From Pectobacterium araliae (GTDB lineage: Bacteria; Pseudomonadota; Gammaproteobacteria; Enterobacterales; Enterobacteriaceae): a DNA stretch of 64,000 nucleotides. How positions within the stretch are numbered: the first letter of the stretch is position 1; every line of letters begins with the position of its first letter. The notes under the pieces were generated by a model, which saw nothing but the letters and a program-made list of their open reading frames with translations, made no database searches and was not told the DNA's origin. The stretch lies in the NCBI RefSeq assembly GCF_037076465.1, contig NZ_AP028908.1, forward strand, positions 1,798,001 to 1,862,000, given 5' to 3'. The translations under genes and the position numbers were made by a program. Below, in pieces: positions 36,767 to 47,346 of this stretch.

Positions 36767-38359
36767 TCAGGATGAAAACTGTAGCAGTTCCCGCGTGTAC
36801 TGTTCGGCAGGGTGCGTGAATACCTGTTTACAGTCGCCCTGTTCGATGACGTTGCCCTGCCGTAACACCATAACCTGATGGCACAGTGAGCGAATAATCT
36901 GCAAATCATGGCTGATAAACAGGTAGGCGATTTTGTGCTTTTTCTGCAAGGATTTCAGCAGTGCCAGAATTTGCGCCTGAACTGTCCTGTCCAGCGAAGA
37001 TGTAGGTTCATCGAGGATCAGCAGTTCCGGTTGCAGTATCAGCGCTCGAGCGATAGCGATACGCTGGCGCTGACCGCCGGAAAACTCCGAGGGATAGCGG
37101 TAGCGAGTGGTGGGATCGAGTCCCACTTCCTGCATCACCGCCACCACGCGTTGTTCGCGTGCTTCTTTACTCAGTTTTTGATGAACGGTTAATCCCTCAG
37201 CAATGATTTGTTCTACATTCAGCCGCGGGTTCAGCGCGGAATTTGGGTCCTGAAAAACGACCTGAATCCGGTGGCGGAAAGGTAGCATTTGCTTACGGGT
37301 GATTCCTTGTAAGGGCTCACCGTCAAACCAGATATCACCGCGTGATTGAATCAGGCGCAGCAACGCTAATCCGGTGGTGCTTTTTCCTGAACCGGATTCC
37401 CCTACCAGCCCCAGACTTTCACCGCGGCGCAAGGTGAAACTAATATTGTTAACCACCTGCTTTTCGTCAACGGTTCGGCGCAAGAGGCCACGTTTGATGG
37501 GAAATGACACGTACAACTGATCCACCCGCAGGAGCGGTTCACCGGTATCTTCTAGTGGAAGCGGCTCGCCCGATGGCTCTGCGTCCAGTAATTGGCGCGT
37601 GTAAGGATGCTGCGGTGCGCTGAAAAGCGGCTGACAGCGGTTGTGCTCCACGGCCTTACCCGCTTTCATCACCGAGACGTTATCTGCCAACTGACGGACA
37701 ATATTCAGGTCGTGAGTGATGAACAGTAAACTCATCCCCAGTTCCTGCTTCAGCTCGTTCAGCAATTTTAATATTTGCGCCTGAACGGTCACGTCTAGCG
37801 CCGTTGTGGGCTCATCGGCAATCAGCAAATCGGGTTGGGTCAGTAGCGCCATCGCAATCATAACGCGCTGGCGCTCCCCGCCGGAAAGCTGATGCGGGAA
37901 ATCAGTTAACCGACTTTTCGCCTGACGAATGCCCACGCGATCCAGGCAAGAGATGACTTCGCTGCGGGCGGCCTCGGTGCGCATTCCCCGGTGTAACGAA
38001 AGCACTTCGATCAGCTGTTTCTCAATACTTTGCAAGGGATTGAGCGACACCATCGGTTCCTGAAAGATCATTGCGATCCGATTACCGCGTATTTGACGCA
38101 GGGTTTTCTCATCGGCGTGCAGCAGTGATTGCCCTGCGAAACGGATATCTCCTTGCGGATAAACCACCGGTGGGGAGGGGAGCAAACGCAAAACTGACAG
38201 TGCGGTGACGCTTTTCCCCGAACCTGATTCACCGACCAGCGCCAGTGTCTCACCCGCATTGACCGCTAGCGAAAGCTGATCGACAACGCGCTGTTCTTGA
38301 TCGCCTTTGCGGAAGGCAATGCTGAGATTATCTATCTGCAATAAAGGTGAACTGGACAT
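36767..38359 (-). CDS. yejF: Peptide/microcin C ABC transporter, double ATPase
   Basis: About 530 residues with two ABC domains: Walker [16 protein letters not shown] and signature LSGGERQRV in the first, [15 protein letters not shown] and FSGGQRQRI in the second. In E. coli YejABEF imports microcin C and peptides and affects antimicrobial-peptide resistance. ATG 38359 (MSSSPLLQ) overlaps the yejE stop. An upstream in-frame ATG at 38383 lies inside yejE and lacks a ribosome-binding site. Confidence 0.95.
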   Translation of the reverse strand: MSSSPLLQIDNLSIAFRKGDQEQRVVDQLSLAVNAGETLALVGESGSGKSVTALSVLRLLPSPPVVYPQGDIRFAGQSLLHADEKTLRQIRGNRIAMIFQEPMVSLNPLQSIEKQLIEVLSLHRGMRTEAARSEVISCLDRVGIRQAKSRLTDFPHQLSGGERQRVMIAMALLTQPDLLIADEPTTALDVTVQAQILKLLNELKQELGMSLLFITHDLNIVRQLADNVSVMKAGKAVEHNRCQPLFSAPQHPYTRQLLDAEPSGEPLPLEDTGEPLLRVDQLYVSFPIKRGLLRRTVDEKQVVNNISFTLRRGESLGLVGESGSGKSTTGLALLRLIQSRGDIWFDGEPLQGITRKQMLPFRHRIQVVFQDPNSALNPRLNVEQIIAEGLTVHQKLSKEAREQRVVAVMQEVGLDPTTRYRYPSEFSGGQRQRIAIARALILQPELLILDEPTSSLDRTVQAQILALLKSLQKKHKIAYLFISHDLQIIRSLCHQVMVLRQGNVIEQGDCKQVFTHPAEQYTRELLQFSS

Positions 38360-38360
38360 A

Positions 38361-39386
38361 TTAATGCGCCTTGCTGGGATCAAAGGCGTCGCGCACCGCT
38401 TCGCCGATAAAAATAAGTAAGGAGAGCACGATGGAAAGTACCATAAACACGGTAATGCCCAGCCACGGTGCCTGAAGATTATTTTTCCCTTCCAGTAATA
38501 AAGTACCTAATGACGGTGAGCCCATAGGCAGACCAAAGCCGAGAAAATCCAGCGATGTCAGCGTGGTAATCGAACCGCAGAGAATAAAGGGCAGGTAGGT
38601 CAGCGTCGCGACCATCGCGTTTGGCAGCATGCATCGAAACATAATGGCGCGGTCGCTGACGCCCATCGCCTGTGCTGCGCGAATATAGTCAAAGTTTCGG
38701 GTGCGCAGAAATTCCGCCCGTACCACGCCAACCAGACTCATCCAGCCGAAAAGCACGGTAATGCCCAATAGCCACCAGAAATCCGGTTGGATCACGCTGG
38801 ATAGCAAAATAATCAGAAATAGCGTCGGCATGCCGGACCAGACTTCGATAAAGCGCTGACCCCACAGGTCGAAACGTCCGCCGTAATAGCCCTGTGTCGC
38901 CCCGACGACGATACCAATCACGCTGGACAGGATCGTGAGCGCCAGCCCGAACAGCAGTGAAATGCGAAAGCCGTACATTACCTGGGCAACCACATCTTTC
39001 CCCTGACTATCTGTTCCCAGCCAGTTCTGTTTGGAGGGGGCGGACGGGAAAGACGCGGTAGTCGCGTAGTTTATGGTGTCGTAGCTGTAGCGAATCAGTG
39101 GCCAGATGGTCCAACCGTGGCTGCTGATACGTTCAGCGATATAAGGATCGCGGAAATCAGCGGCGGTATCTAACTGCCCGCCGAACGTTTTCTCGCTGTG
39201 ATCAATCAGCACGGGCGTATAGAGCTGACTGTCATATTTCACCAGTAGCGGTTTGTCATTGGCGATCAGTTCGGAAAACAAGCTGAGGATAAACAGCACC
39301 ATGAAAATCCATAGCGACCAGTAACCGCGACGATTACTTTTAAAACGCGCCCAGCGCGCCTGATTAATCGGGCTTAAGCGGCTCAT
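38361..39386 (-). CDS. yejE: Peptide/microcin C ABC permease
   Basis: 341 residues. N-terminal cytoplasmic basic region and one span, then a periplasmic insert and the BPD-transp_1 permease domain ending DAFDPSKAH, with the EAA loop AAQAMGVSDRAIMFRCMLPN. Its start shares a base with the yejB stop and its stop overlaps the yejF start, so the yejABEF operon is fully compact. Confidence 0.95.
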   Translation of the reverse strand: MSRLSPINQARWARFKSNRRGYWSLWIFMVLFILSLFSELIANDKPLLVKYDSQLYTPVLIDHSEKTFGGQLDTAADFRDPYIAERISSHGWTIWPLIRYSYDTINYATTASFPSAPSKQNWLGTDSQGKDVVAQVMYGFRISLLFGLALTILSSVIGIVVGATQGYYGGRFDLWGQRFIEVWSGMPTLFLIILLSSVIQPDFWWLLGITVLFGWMSLVGVVRAEFLRTRNFDYIRAAQAMGVSDRAIMFRCMLPNAMVATLTYLPFILCGSITTLTSLDFLGFGLPMGSPSLGTLLLEGKNNLQAPWLGITVFMVLSIVLSLLIFIGEAVRDAFDPSKAH

Positions 39387-40480
39387 TAGCGACCCTCAAA
39401 ATCGATACGCGGATCCACCAGCGTATAGGTTATGTCGCTGACGATATTCAGCAATAAGCCGATCAGCGTGAAAATATACAGCGTGCCGAACATGACGGGG
39501 TAATCACGTTGCAGCGTCGCGTCATAGCCCAACAGACCCAACCCGTTGAGAGAGAACATCACCTCAATCAGCAGTGAGCCAGTGAAAAACATGCTGATAA
39601 AGGTGGCGGGGAAGCCAGCAATCACCAGCAGCATGGCATTACGAAATACGTGGCGGTAGAGAATGCTCTTTTCATCCAGCCCTTTAGCGCGTGCCGTCAC
39701 CACGTATTGCTTACGAATCTCATCCATAAAAGCGTTCTTGGTGAGCATCGTTAAGGTCGCAAAACCGCCAATCACGGAAGCAATAACCGGTAGCGCGATA
39801 TGCCACAAATAGTCGGTAATCTTGCTGTACCACGGCAAGGTATCAAAATTGCTGGAAACCAACCCTCGAAGCGGGAACCAGTCCAGATAGCTGCCGCCTG
39901 CGAATAGCACAATCAAGATGATCGCAAACAAAAACGCGGGAATGGCATAGCCGATAATGATGAGTGTACTACTCCAGGTGTCGAACGGAGTGCCGTTTTT
40001 TACCGCCTTTTTGATGCCAAGTGGAATGGAAATCAGGTAGACGATCAGCGTACTCCACAGCCCCAGCGTAATCGAAACCGGCATGCTCTCCTTAATGAGT
40101 TGCATCACCGAAGATCCACGGAACAGGCTGTCGCCGAAGTCAAAACGCACGTAATCCCACAGCAACGTAAAATAGCGCTCATGGATGGGTTTATCGAAGC
40201 CATAGCGTTTGGTGATTTCCTCAATGACTTCTGGGTCAAGCCCGCGTGAGCCTCTATAAGCGTTCTCGATATTGGGGGCACCGCTGGTGCCTGTGCGTGC
40301 CATTCCGGCATCCATTCCGCTATTGGCGGTATAGCCGCTGCCGTGGCCCATTTCGATCGCCGCAATGGCCTGATCGACAGGGCCACCGGGAGCAATTTGT
40401 ACAATGAAGAAGTTAATCGTAATAATCGCCCACAGGGTTGGGATGACCAGCAAGAGGCGGCGTAACAAATATGTTCCCAT
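39386..40480 (-). CDS. yejB: Peptide/microcin C ABC permease
   Basis: 364 residues. DppB-type permease start ([20 protein letters not shown]), a large periplasmic insert (about 30-110) and the C-terminal permease domain with EAA loop [20 protein letters not shown]. It pairs with YejE to form the channel. Confidence 0.95.
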   Translation of the reverse strand: MGTYLLRRLLLVIPTLWAIITINFFIVQIAPGGPVDQAIAAIEMGHGSGYTANSGMDAGMARTGTSGAPNIENAYRGSRGLDPEVIEEITKRYGFDKPIHERYFTLLWDYVRFDFGDSLFRGSSVMQLIKESMPVSITLGLWSTLIVYLISIPLGIKKAVKNGTPFDTWSSTLIIIGYAIPAFLFAIILIVLFAGGSYLDWFPLRGLVSSNFDTLPWYSKITDYLWHIALPVIASVIGGFATLTMLTKNAFMDEIRKQYVVTARAKGLDEKSILYRHVFRNAMLLVIAGFPATFISMFFTGSLLIEVMFSLNGLGLLGYDATLQRDYPVMFGTLYIFTLIGLLLNIVSDITYTLVDPRIDFEGR

Positions 40481-40489
40481 TTTGATTCC

Positions 40490-42298
40490 TTAACGTCGCT
40501 CTGCGGGCAGCGTAGCTGCCTGTTTGGCATCGAACCACCAGCCGTCAAAGCCAAGCGAATAAGCCGGGCGAACAGCTGGCATAGCAAATTTGTTCCAATA
40601 GGCGAAGCGGTCATGATTGGAATACCACATCGGGATCATGAGCTGATTCCAGGTCAGCACCCTGTCCAGCGCACGACCTAATGACAGCAGGGGGACTTTC
40701 TGCCCTTGATGCTTAACGATGTCTTCAATGAGTGAATCAATCGCGGGATCGCTGACGCCCGGTCTGTTGTAGGTTGAATCGATGTACTGTGAGCTCCAAT
40801 ACACTTGCAGATTGTCATTGGGGTAGAGGAATGCAGGGTACACCATCGCCGTCATATCGAAATCCCGCTTACGGATGCGGCTGTTGAGCTGCGTGCTGTC
40901 GATGTTACGCACGTTCATGGTTATGCCCAGTTTTTTCAGGCTCTGCTGAAAAGGCAGGACATACTGTGAGTTGCCAGCGCTTGGCAGCAGCAGTTCAAAC
41001 GTAAATGGCTGCCCGGTTTTGCTATTGACCAGCTTTTGATCTTTCAATTCCCAACCCGCTTCTTCCAGCAGCTTGAGTGCCTTAAGCCAGTTTTGCCGAT
41101 CATAGCCGCTGCCATCGGAGGAGGGCGGTTGATAACTGGGGCCAAAAACCTCGGCTGGCACTTTATCTTTAAGCGGTGTCAGCCAGACGAGTTCCTCAGC
41201 GCTGGGTTCGCCTTCGGCGGCATACTCGGTGTTTTGGAAATAGCTGTCGGTACGTTGATAGGCGTTGTAATACAGCGCTTTGTTCATCCAGTTAAAGTCA
41301 AAGGCCAACGCTAACGCCTGACGCACGCGACGATCCTGAAACAGCGACCGCTGGATATTGAATGCCAACCAGCGCGTATCCTGAGCGGATTGATTGACCT
41401 GATCTTGTTTGATGATGTAGCCACGCGCAAAGTTGCCGCCCTGATATTGAGCCGCCCAGTTTTTGGGCGATCCTTCCTCGCGCAGATCGAAAGCCCCGGC
41501 TTTAAAGGCTTCCAGCGCTACACTGTCGTCGAGGTAGTAGTCGTAGCGGATTTTATCGAAATTATACTGGCCTTTATTGACCGGCAGATCGGCACCCCAG
41601 TAGTCTTTCACGCGTGAATAGGTGACATATTGTCCCGTTCGATAGGCGGTGATGCGGTAAGGGCCGCTGGCCGGAGGCGGATAGGACAGCGGCTCATTGA
41701 ACTTATGATTCTTCCAGAATTTCTCCGGCATGATCGGTAGCGTCAACAGGCTGAACATACGATTTTTGTCAGACTCGGGAAAATCGAAGCGTACGGTCAA
41801 CGGGGCAACGGCTTTGGCGGTGACATCTTTAAAATAGATGCGGAACTGCGGCACGCCCTGTGTCATAAACATGTTGTAGGTAAACGCCACGTCAGCGGCG
41901 GTAATCGGTGAGCCGTCATGAAAATGAGCCTTGGGATTCATCTCTATTTCAATCCAGCGAAAATCCGCCGAATGGCGTGTCGTCAGCGCGACCAGTGGGT
42001 AATAGCTGCCAGGTTCGTCATCAGAAGACGTAAAGAGCGAGTCGTAGAGTCGTTCCGTACGCGCTGCCGCTACGCCGCGTAGCGCAAAACGGTTGAAGTT
42101 GTCAAAAGTACCCAGTGCACTAAGGGTGATACTACCGCCTTTGGGTGCAGCAGGATTGACGTAATCAAAATGGCTGAAGTTCTCACCATATTTGGGTTCA
42201 CCCAAAAGTGCAAAACTGGTGCTGTTTTCAATCGTTTCGGCATGCAGCCCAAAATGGGTTGTGCAAAGCAATACGGCAGCGATAACGCGTTTTAACAT
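40490..42298 (-). CDS. yejA: Peptide/microcin C periplasmic binding protein
   Basis: 602 residues, SBP family 5. A signal peptide (MLKRVIAAVLLCTTHFGLHA) is followed by ALLGEPKYGENFSHFDYVNP and PKGGSITLSALGTFDNFNRF. It delivers peptides to YejBE. It lies nine bases upstream of yejB and is first in the operon, so the promoter is at 42299-42400 or nearby. Confidence 0.95.
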   Translation of the reverse strand: MLKRVIAAVLLCTTHFGLHAETIENSTSFALLGEPKYGENFSHFDYVNPAAPKGGSITLSALGTFDNFNRFALRGVAAARTERLYDSLFTSSDDEPGSYYPLVALTTRHSADFRWIEIEMNPKAHFHDGSPITAADVAFTYNMFMTQGVPQFRIYFKDVTAKAVAPLTVRFDFPESDKNRMFSLLTLPIMPEKFWKNHKFNEPLSYPPPASGPYRITAYRTGQYVTYSRVKDYWGADLPVNKGQYNFDKIRYDYYLDDSVALEAFKAGAFDLREEGSPKNWAAQYQGGNFARGYIIKQDQVNQSAQDTRWLAFNIQRSLFQDRRVRQALALAFDFNWMNKALYYNAYQRTDSYFQNTEYAAEGEPSAEELVWLTPLKDKVPAEVFGPSYQPPSSDGSGYDRQNWLKALKLLEEAGWELKDQKLVNSKTGQPFTFELLLPSAGNSQYVLPFQQSLKKLGITMNVRNIDSTQLNSRIRKRDFDMTAMVYPAFLYPNDNLQVYWSSQYIDSTYNRPGVSDPAIDSLIEDIVKHQGQKVPLLSLGRALDRVLTWNQLMIPMWYSNHDRFAYWNKFAMPAVRPAYSLGFDGWWFDAKQAATLPAERR

Positions 42299-42634
42299 CT
42301 GACGGCAATCTCCTGCGAGTGGACGTTATCTGATTGGGCATCTGATATAGATATGCCATACCGTAACGTCAACAATGCCAATTTTCTCGGCATAAAGTTC
42401 TTGAAATAATTAACATTCCCATCGGGAAGTTGCGTGTTTTCTTTTTATCATGAAATCAGGTAATAAGCCTACTGTAATCACGGCCTGTTAATGTTTCAGG
42501 TTGTTGAGTCAGTCATATTTTGTGCAGTCTGTCGCCGAAGGGGAGGAAGTAGCGGCATTCGAGGGGCTTCAAATCAGAGGGCGTCGCAATGAAGGTCAGC
42601 TTGAGGGGCACGGAAAGCCCCCTCATTCAGGTTA
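42299..42634. other. Intergenic region between yejA and the LLM gene
   Basis: 336 bases. The left part should contain the yejABEF promoter. GAGGGG/CCCCTC at 42603-42624 forms a short hairpin that could end the LLM-GST transcript, though no T run follows. No gene is seen. Confidence 0.4.
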
Positions 42635-43663
42635 TCACCACGGCGTTGCAAGCACTGGTGACTCTTCGTGTGATGGGAAATGTGGCAGCACGTCCTCAGC
42701 CAACTCTTGAATGACCTCCGTGGCTGGCCGCTCCGAGAACTGGATACCCAGTGCAGCATGGTTGACACCGGCTTGCTGCCATTCCTCCAACAAGGCGATG
42801 AGACCTTTACGACCCGTGCGTAAAACATAGCCGCCACGCAATGGGGTACGCGGGTGATCGGGGTCGTCCACCAAATCTACCCATTCGTTGGTCATGTGTG
42901 GCCGGAATCCACCATCGGGAATCAGGTTGCGCCAGGCTCGGATCTTTTCTGCCAAGCGTTGCGATCCCTGACCATTGTGTGTGGCTTCGGGGTAGGTTAG
43001 CCAACCATCTGCATGATCGGCTATCCATGTCAGAGATTGGCCGGACGAACTGGTGACGATTAACGGAATTGCGCCAGTGACGGGCTTGGGCAGGAACTCT
43101 GCGCCGTTAATTCGGCCCAGAGGCGAATCAATGGATGGGGTGGTGGCCAGCATCAACTGGCGAAAGTATGCCACTGTCTGCGAAAAACGTTCGCCGCGCT
43201 CGCTATGTTCCAGCCCATACGCGGGAAACTCGCTGGCTCGGTCACCGGAGGCGATGCCCATCACCAATCGGCCACCCGATAGCTGGTCGATAGTCGTGGA
43301 TGCCTTGGCCAGGTCGATCGGATGACGCAGGGAAAAGACGGCGCTGCCCGTTGCCAACGCAATCCTTTTCGTTTTTGCTGCAAGGAAAGCCAGGTAGGTG
43401 AAAGGATCGAATATCTGTCCTGCATCGCCGAATGACGGGTCAAACAGCGGCACATCGCGCACCCATACGGCGGCGAAGCCGCGGCGGTCGATGTCCGTCA
43501 CCAGATCTGCTTGCCCAGCCAACACACGCATGTCGCCTTGGTAGAAGCGTAGCGGCAAGAAGATTCCGATGGTCAATCGGTCAGGGGCGAACATTCGCCG
43601 ATAACCCGGATGTGTGGAAAACGCGGCAAAAGAAGCACCGCCTGAAACCTGGATAGCAGTCAT
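42635..43663 (-). CDS. LLM-class (luciferase-like) flavin oxidoreductase
   Basis: 342 residues from ATG 43663, with AAGGAC about 11 bases upstream. Luciferase-like TIM barrel with RLTIGIFLPLRFYQGDMRVL, RIALATGSAVFSLRHPIDLA and SGGRLVMGIASGDRASEFPA, typical of the F420/FMN-dependent group. The substrate is unknown. It ends a tight operon with a glutathione transferase, under a divergent LysR gene, which suggests an inducible redox or detoxification pathway. Confidence 0.82.
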   Translation of the reverse strand: MTAIQVSGGASFAAFSTHPGYRRMFAPDRLTIGIFLPLRFYQGDMRVLAGQADLVTDIDRRGFAAVWVRDVPLFDPSFGDAGQIFDPFTYLAFLAAKTKRIALATGSAVFSLRHPIDLAKASTTIDQLSGGRLVMGIASGDRASEFPAYGLEHSERGERFSQTVAYFRQLMLATTPSIDSPLGRINGAEFLPKPVTGAIPLIVTSSSGQSLTWIADHADGWLTYPEATHNGQGSQRLAEKIRAWRNLIPDGGFRPHMTNEWVDLVDDPDHPRTPLRGGYVLRTGRKGLIALLEEWQQAGVNHAALGIQFSERPATEVIQELAEDVLPHFPSHEESPVLATPW

Positions 43664-43692
43664 GATTAGTCTGTCCTTACGTAGTCTTTGAT

Positions 43693-44316
43693 TCATGCGC
43701 CCGTCGCGGGAGCGGGGAGCGTGATGCCCTTGCGCACGGCGGTTCTTGCCGCCACACGCTCATGCCAGTCAGTCAGGTGCCGATATGCACTGAAGTCGAA
43801 ATCGATGATTCGCGCAATGTGCGTCCAACCGAAGTGGGCGATATCTGCGATGGAATAATCATCACCAGCCAGATAAGGATGTTCGGCCAGTCGGGCATCT
43901 AATGTGGCAAACGCGTCTTGGGTCAGGCGACGATAGCGTTCGATGTTGGCGGGCTGCCTCTCTTGGGCAAACAGCTCAAAATGCACCCACTGCCCCATGA
44001 TCGGCCCAACGCTTGCCGCGTGAAACACCAGCCATTGGATGGTCGCCCAGCGTTTTTTGGGCTCAGCCGGGAGTAATTGCCCCGTTTTTTCTGCCAAGTA
44101 CAGCAGGATGGCGGCTGATTCGAACAATGTGATTCCCGTCTCGTCGTCTTTGATCACAGGAATACGTCCGTGTGGATTGAGCCGCAGGAACTCGGGTTGC
44201 CGGTGTTCCCCATCGTCGATATGGATGTGGTGTAAGGTATACGGCAAGCCGAGTTCTTCCAGGGCAATCGTGATTTTGAAACCGTTGGGCGAGCTGTCGG
44301 TGTAAAGCTGAATCAT
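43693..44316 (-). CDS. Glutathione S-transferase
   Basis: 207 residues. Thioredoxin-like N-terminal domain (IQLYTDSSPNGFKITIALEE, HGRIPVIKDDETGITLFESA with the cis-Pro and ESA glutathione site) and helical C-terminal domain (DDYSIADIAHFGWTHIARI). YfcG/YghU-like group. It overlaps the preceding small ORF by four bases and precedes the LLM gene by 29. Confidence 0.9.
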   Translation of the reverse strand: MIQLYTDSSPNGFKITIALEELGLPYTLHHIHIDDGEHRQPEFLRLNPHGRIPVIKDDETGITLFESAAILLYLAEKTGQLLPAEPKKRWATIQWLVFHAASVGPIMGQWVHFELFAQERQPANIERYRRLTQDAFATLDARLAEHPYLAGDDYSIADIAHFGWTHIARIIDFDFSAYRHLTDWHERVAARTAVRKGITLPAPATGA

Positions 44317-44492
44317 CGTGCAACCTCCACAACTGCCGTTTTACCTGGCAGGATGAGCGTCGCGCAGACTAAGCCGACCTCCTGTGTTGTCGTGAGCATA
44401 CCGCCTGTTACACCGTGATCGACGGCATCGACCCCTTCGATCTGTGTCGTTAAGAGCAGCATCAGGCAACGCCGCCAGCGTGGATTGTTCAT
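44313..44492 (-). CDS. Small ORF heading the GST-LLM operon
   Basis: 59 residues from ATG 44492, with GGGAG six bases upstream. The sequence is slightly hydrophobic (CLMLLLTTQIEGVDAVDHGV, VCATLILPGKTAVVEVAR). Its stop overlaps the GST start by four bases, so even if it is only a leader its translation would couple to GST. No family is recognised. Confidence 0.5.
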   Translation of the reverse strand: MNNPRWRRCLMLLLTTQIEGVDAVDHGVTGGMLTTTQEVGLVCATLILPGKTAVVEVAR

Positions 44493-44621
44493 ATGATCTC
44501 CCAAGTTAATATACTTTATCTAAACCTATCTATTACTTCTAAACAGACGGTATGATGGGCGCTAATCTCCGTTATCGGAAACGATCATTTCTTCTCTTGA
44601 AATTTAGGAAAACTAAATCTG

Positions 44622-45512
44622 ATGACAATATCACTCCCTCTGTTGGCGTTGCGTACCTTTGTTGAGGTTGGGCAGCGAGGTAGCATCAAGGCCGCAGCTG
44701 AAGCACTGAACGTGACGTCGGGCGCAGTTAGCCAACAGATTCGGGTGCTGGAAGAGCGGGTAGGGGTGGTACTTTTCACACGAGAGAGGCAGGGGCTACG
44801 ACTCACCGAGGCAGGGGCGGATGTTCATCCTTCGCTGCTTCAGGCTTTCGAGCAAATCGAAAAAGCGGTGCAGACCTTAGATCAGATTAAAGCTCGTCAG
44901 ACCCTGACAGTCAGCACGGTTGCCACTTTTGCGGCATCATGGCTGGTGCCGCGCCTGGGTCGATTCAACCATCGCTACCCGCACATTGAGGTTCGGGTTG
45001 AGGCGACCTCGGCGGTGATAGACATGCGGCGAGATCGTGTAGATGTCGCACTGCGGCATGGGTTGGGTATCTACCCTGGTCTGGATGTCACCCGTCTGAT
45101 GGCTCCTGTACTGGTGCCAGTGGCTTGCCCAAAATTGGTTGCTACAGATGCTGTCCTCAAAGAACCCGAAGATTGCCTGACTTATCCGCTGTTACACGAT
45201 AGCGATCGTGCAGACTGGCCGCTTTGGCTTGCCGCACATGGGGTTGCCGAAGATCCTCGCGCCGCACGAGGAACCGCGTTTGAGGATGACTTCCTGTTGA
45301 TCCGTGCGGCGGAAGCTGGTCAAGGACTCGCGTTAGTGCCGTTAGAGTATGCGGAAGATGAAATTGCTGCGGGGCGTTTGGTGCAGGTGCTAGACAAGCC
45401 ATGGCCCGCACGGTTCGCCTATTATGTGGTGACGAAGCCTGGGGCCATGCAGCGGCAAGAGGTTAAGGCGTTTGTGGATTGGATTCGGGAAGAGGCACAG
45501 AGTATTGCATGA
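44622..45512 (+). CDS. LysR-family regulator (GcvA-like)
   Basis: 296 residues. N-terminal winged helix (LLALRTFVEVGQRGSIKAAA, ALNVTSGAVSQQIRVLEERV) and a LysR substrate-binding domain. The GcvA-like subgroup is indicated by LPLLALRTF and VALRHGLGIYPGLDV. It is divergent from the small ORF-GST-LLM operon with 129 bases between, the classic LysR regulator-target arrangement. Confidence 0.9.
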   Translation: MTISLPLLALRTFVEVGQRGSIKAAAEALNVTSGAVSQQIRVLEERVGVVLFTRERQGLRLTEAGADVHPSLLQAFEQIEKAVQTLDQIKARQTLTVSTVATFAASWLVPRLGRFNHRYPHIEVRVEATSAVIDMRRDRVDVALRHGLGIYPGLDVTRLMAPVLVPVACPKLVATDAVLKEPEDCLTYPLLHDSDRADWPLWLAAHGVAEDPRAARGTAFEDDFLLIRAAEAGQGLALVPLEYAEDEIAAGRLVQVLDKPWPARFAYYVVTKPGAMQRQEVKAFVDWIREEAQSIA

Positions 45513-45625
45513 CGAGAGCCATCCAACTGCGTGGTCAGTATCGCCTTGAAATTTTGATAAACCTGCTGTGGCAAATTTGGGTATAGCCCAGTGAATTTCG
45601 GTATTGGGTTATGGTGAAATAAAAA

Positions 45626-45652
45626 AACGCCGCTTAGGTGATAAGCGGCGTT
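45626..45652 (-). terminator. mepS terminator
   Basis: Eleven-base perfect stem AACGCCGCTTA/TAAGCGGCGTT, followed on the minus strand by seven T. It may also end the LysR gene in the other direction. Confidence 0.88.
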
Positions 45653-45709
45653 AGTGTCGTCTGATTCGTTGGCGAGTTAAACAATATCACAGCAAGGGAG
45701 AAATATTGT

Positions 45710-46291
45710 TTAGCTGGTTTTTCCTTTACTCAGAACACGGCGTCCTTCTTGATAACGCTTATTCCAGTAGTCTTCCGTCATTTTGGATATGATGACGCCA
45801 CTGCTGGTAGAGGCGTGGACGAACTGATCGTTGCCGAGATAAATGCCAACGTGACGTCCGGTTGAACCGGCACGGAACAGAACAAGATCGCCAACGCGCA
45901 GTTTGTTGCGCTGAATTTGCTGGCCCATTTCTTGCTGTTCATAAGTTGAACGTGGTAGATCCATACCAAACTGTTCGCGGAAAGTGCGCTGAACGAAAGC
46001 TGAGCAGTCAATGCCACGGCGACTATCACCGCCTAAGCGGTAACGAACACCTTTCCAACTGGCATATTGGTTAAGTAATTTAGACTTGATGTCCACATTA
46101 CGAACCAGTGCTTCAAATTCATCCTGAGAGGCTTGCAGTAAAAGACCATCTTTATCATTAACTGCATGCATATCAGTTTGAGCTTTATGATTGTATGCAC
46201 TATTACTTCCACAGGCGGAAAGCATCATTGCTACCGCGACGGCAGGCACTGCCCGCCAGATATATCTCAGAATCGGTTGAGACTTGACCAT
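45710..46291 (-). CDS. mepS: Murein DD-endopeptidase MepS (Spr)
   Basis: 193 residues. The lipoprotein signal ends in the lipobox LSAC (about residues 24-27), followed by an NlpC/P60 domain with catalytic Cys in [12 protein letters not shown] and His in [17 protein letters not shown]. MepS cleaves peptide crosslinks to let new murein enter, at the outer-membrane inner face. Position beside lpxT is as in E. coli. Confidence 0.95.
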   Translation of the reverse strand: MVKSQPILRYIWRAVPAVAVAMMLSACGSNSAYNHKAQTDMHAVNDKDGLLLQASQDEFEALVRNVDIKSKLLNQYASWKGVRYRLGGDSRRGIDCSAFVQRTFREQFGMDLPRSTYEQQEMGQQIQRNKLRVGDLVLFRAGSTGRHVGIYLGNDQFVHASTSSGVIISKMTEDYWNKRYQEGRRVLSKGKTS

Positions 46292-46607
46292 TATTGTTAT
46301 GTTCCCTTGCTGTCCTTAACGATAAAAATCGCTATGTAGTATCCCCATTTCACAGGGGTATAAATGCCAAACGAGACTCAGACTAAATCAGAGTTTCTTC
46401 TTAGCCAAACACTCATCAGCGAAAGTGTGCCAGAATGCACATTATTTTTCTTGCTGCCAGTAGTTCAGTGTGCGCTAAAAAGCAAACTTGAACGAGACTA
46501 CCGTAACAGCAGGAGGATTGCGAGAAGTTTTAACTAATTTATTTATAAGATTTTATGATGTAGTCAGCTAAAAAATGTCGATGTAAAAAATCTAAAATCA
46601 TGTGAAT
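46292..46607. other. mepS-lpxT intergenic region
   Basis: 316 bases upstream of mepS and downstream of lpxT. The A/T-rich part at 46530-46600 follows the lpxT stop. No ORF or clear small RNA is seen. Confidence 0.4.
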
Positions 46608-47321
46608 TTATACTGTCGATTTTTTAGATAATAGCCGGTTTAACAGGGCAATAGCCGCATCGCTTGCTGGCGTTAATAACCACCAGCTCAGGCCAACCAG
46701 AACAACCGAGAGCGAACCAACGGCAATATCGGTAAACCAGTGTGCGCCGATCATGATGCGCGGTGATGAAAAAACCACCACGATGGTCAGGCCGATAGCG
46801 AAAGCGGTGCGGGTAAAATAGCGCAGCATAAAGGCAGCAAAGATCATCAGCATCATACCGTGGTCGCCGGGAAAACTGTCTGATGAGGCATCTTTGGTTG
46901 GAATTCCGGTTAAGTCTGAAACGCGGTTGATGTCGCTAAAATAGAGCGTCGGGCTGGCATGTTGAACGGGGAGCAGATGTCCCGCTTGGTTCAGTACCAC
47001 GGCGGTTAACAGCATAACAACGCCGATGATCAACAAATGGCGACGTTCAGTAGACGTGGCCTTCAGATAAAACGATAAATACAGCAATCCCATCGCAATG
47101 AGTGCACAGCCATCAAAGGCGCGATTATTGGTAATCGCGACCAAATGTAAAAAGGTCGGGCTATCAACCAAAAGACGGTTGAAATAGAAAAAGATATGGC
47201 TGTCGAGTGTGAGCCAAAAACCATGGTTTTCTGGTAAATACCAGGACAAAAACAGGCCAATGCCCAACACATTGAGCACTAAAATAGAAGAAAGACGAGC
47301 AAATGACATAAGGCAAAGCAT
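46608..47321 (-). CDS. lpxT: Lipid A 1-diphosphate synthase, PAP2 family
   Basis: 237 residues (233 if ATG 47309 is used; neither start has a strong ribosome-binding site). Several transmembrane spans. PAP2 motifs include SFPGDHGMM (motif 2) and GAHWFTDIAVGS (motif 3). LpxT transfers phosphate from undecaprenyl pyrophosphate to lipid A in the periplasm. Locus order mepS-lpxT-yeiR matches E. coli. Confidence 0.92.
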   Translation of the reverse strand: MLCLMSFARLSSILVLNVLGIGLFLSWYLPENHGFWLTLDSHIFFYFNRLLVDSPTFLHLVAITNNRAFDGCALIAMGLLYLSFYLKATSTERRHLLIIGVVMLLTAVVLNQAGHLLPVQHASPTLYFSDINRVSDLTGIPTKDASSDSFPGDHGMMLMIFAAFMLRYFTRTAFAIGLTIVVVFSSPRIMIGAHWFTDIAVGSLSVVLVGLSWWLLTPASDAAIALLNRLLSKKSTV

Positions 47322-47346
47322 CCAAACAAAGACGAAAAACTCCAGT

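Noticed and set aside
45513..45709. A small gene between the LysR gene and mepS
   Set aside because: No open frame with a ribosome-binding site. The only structure is the mepS terminator.
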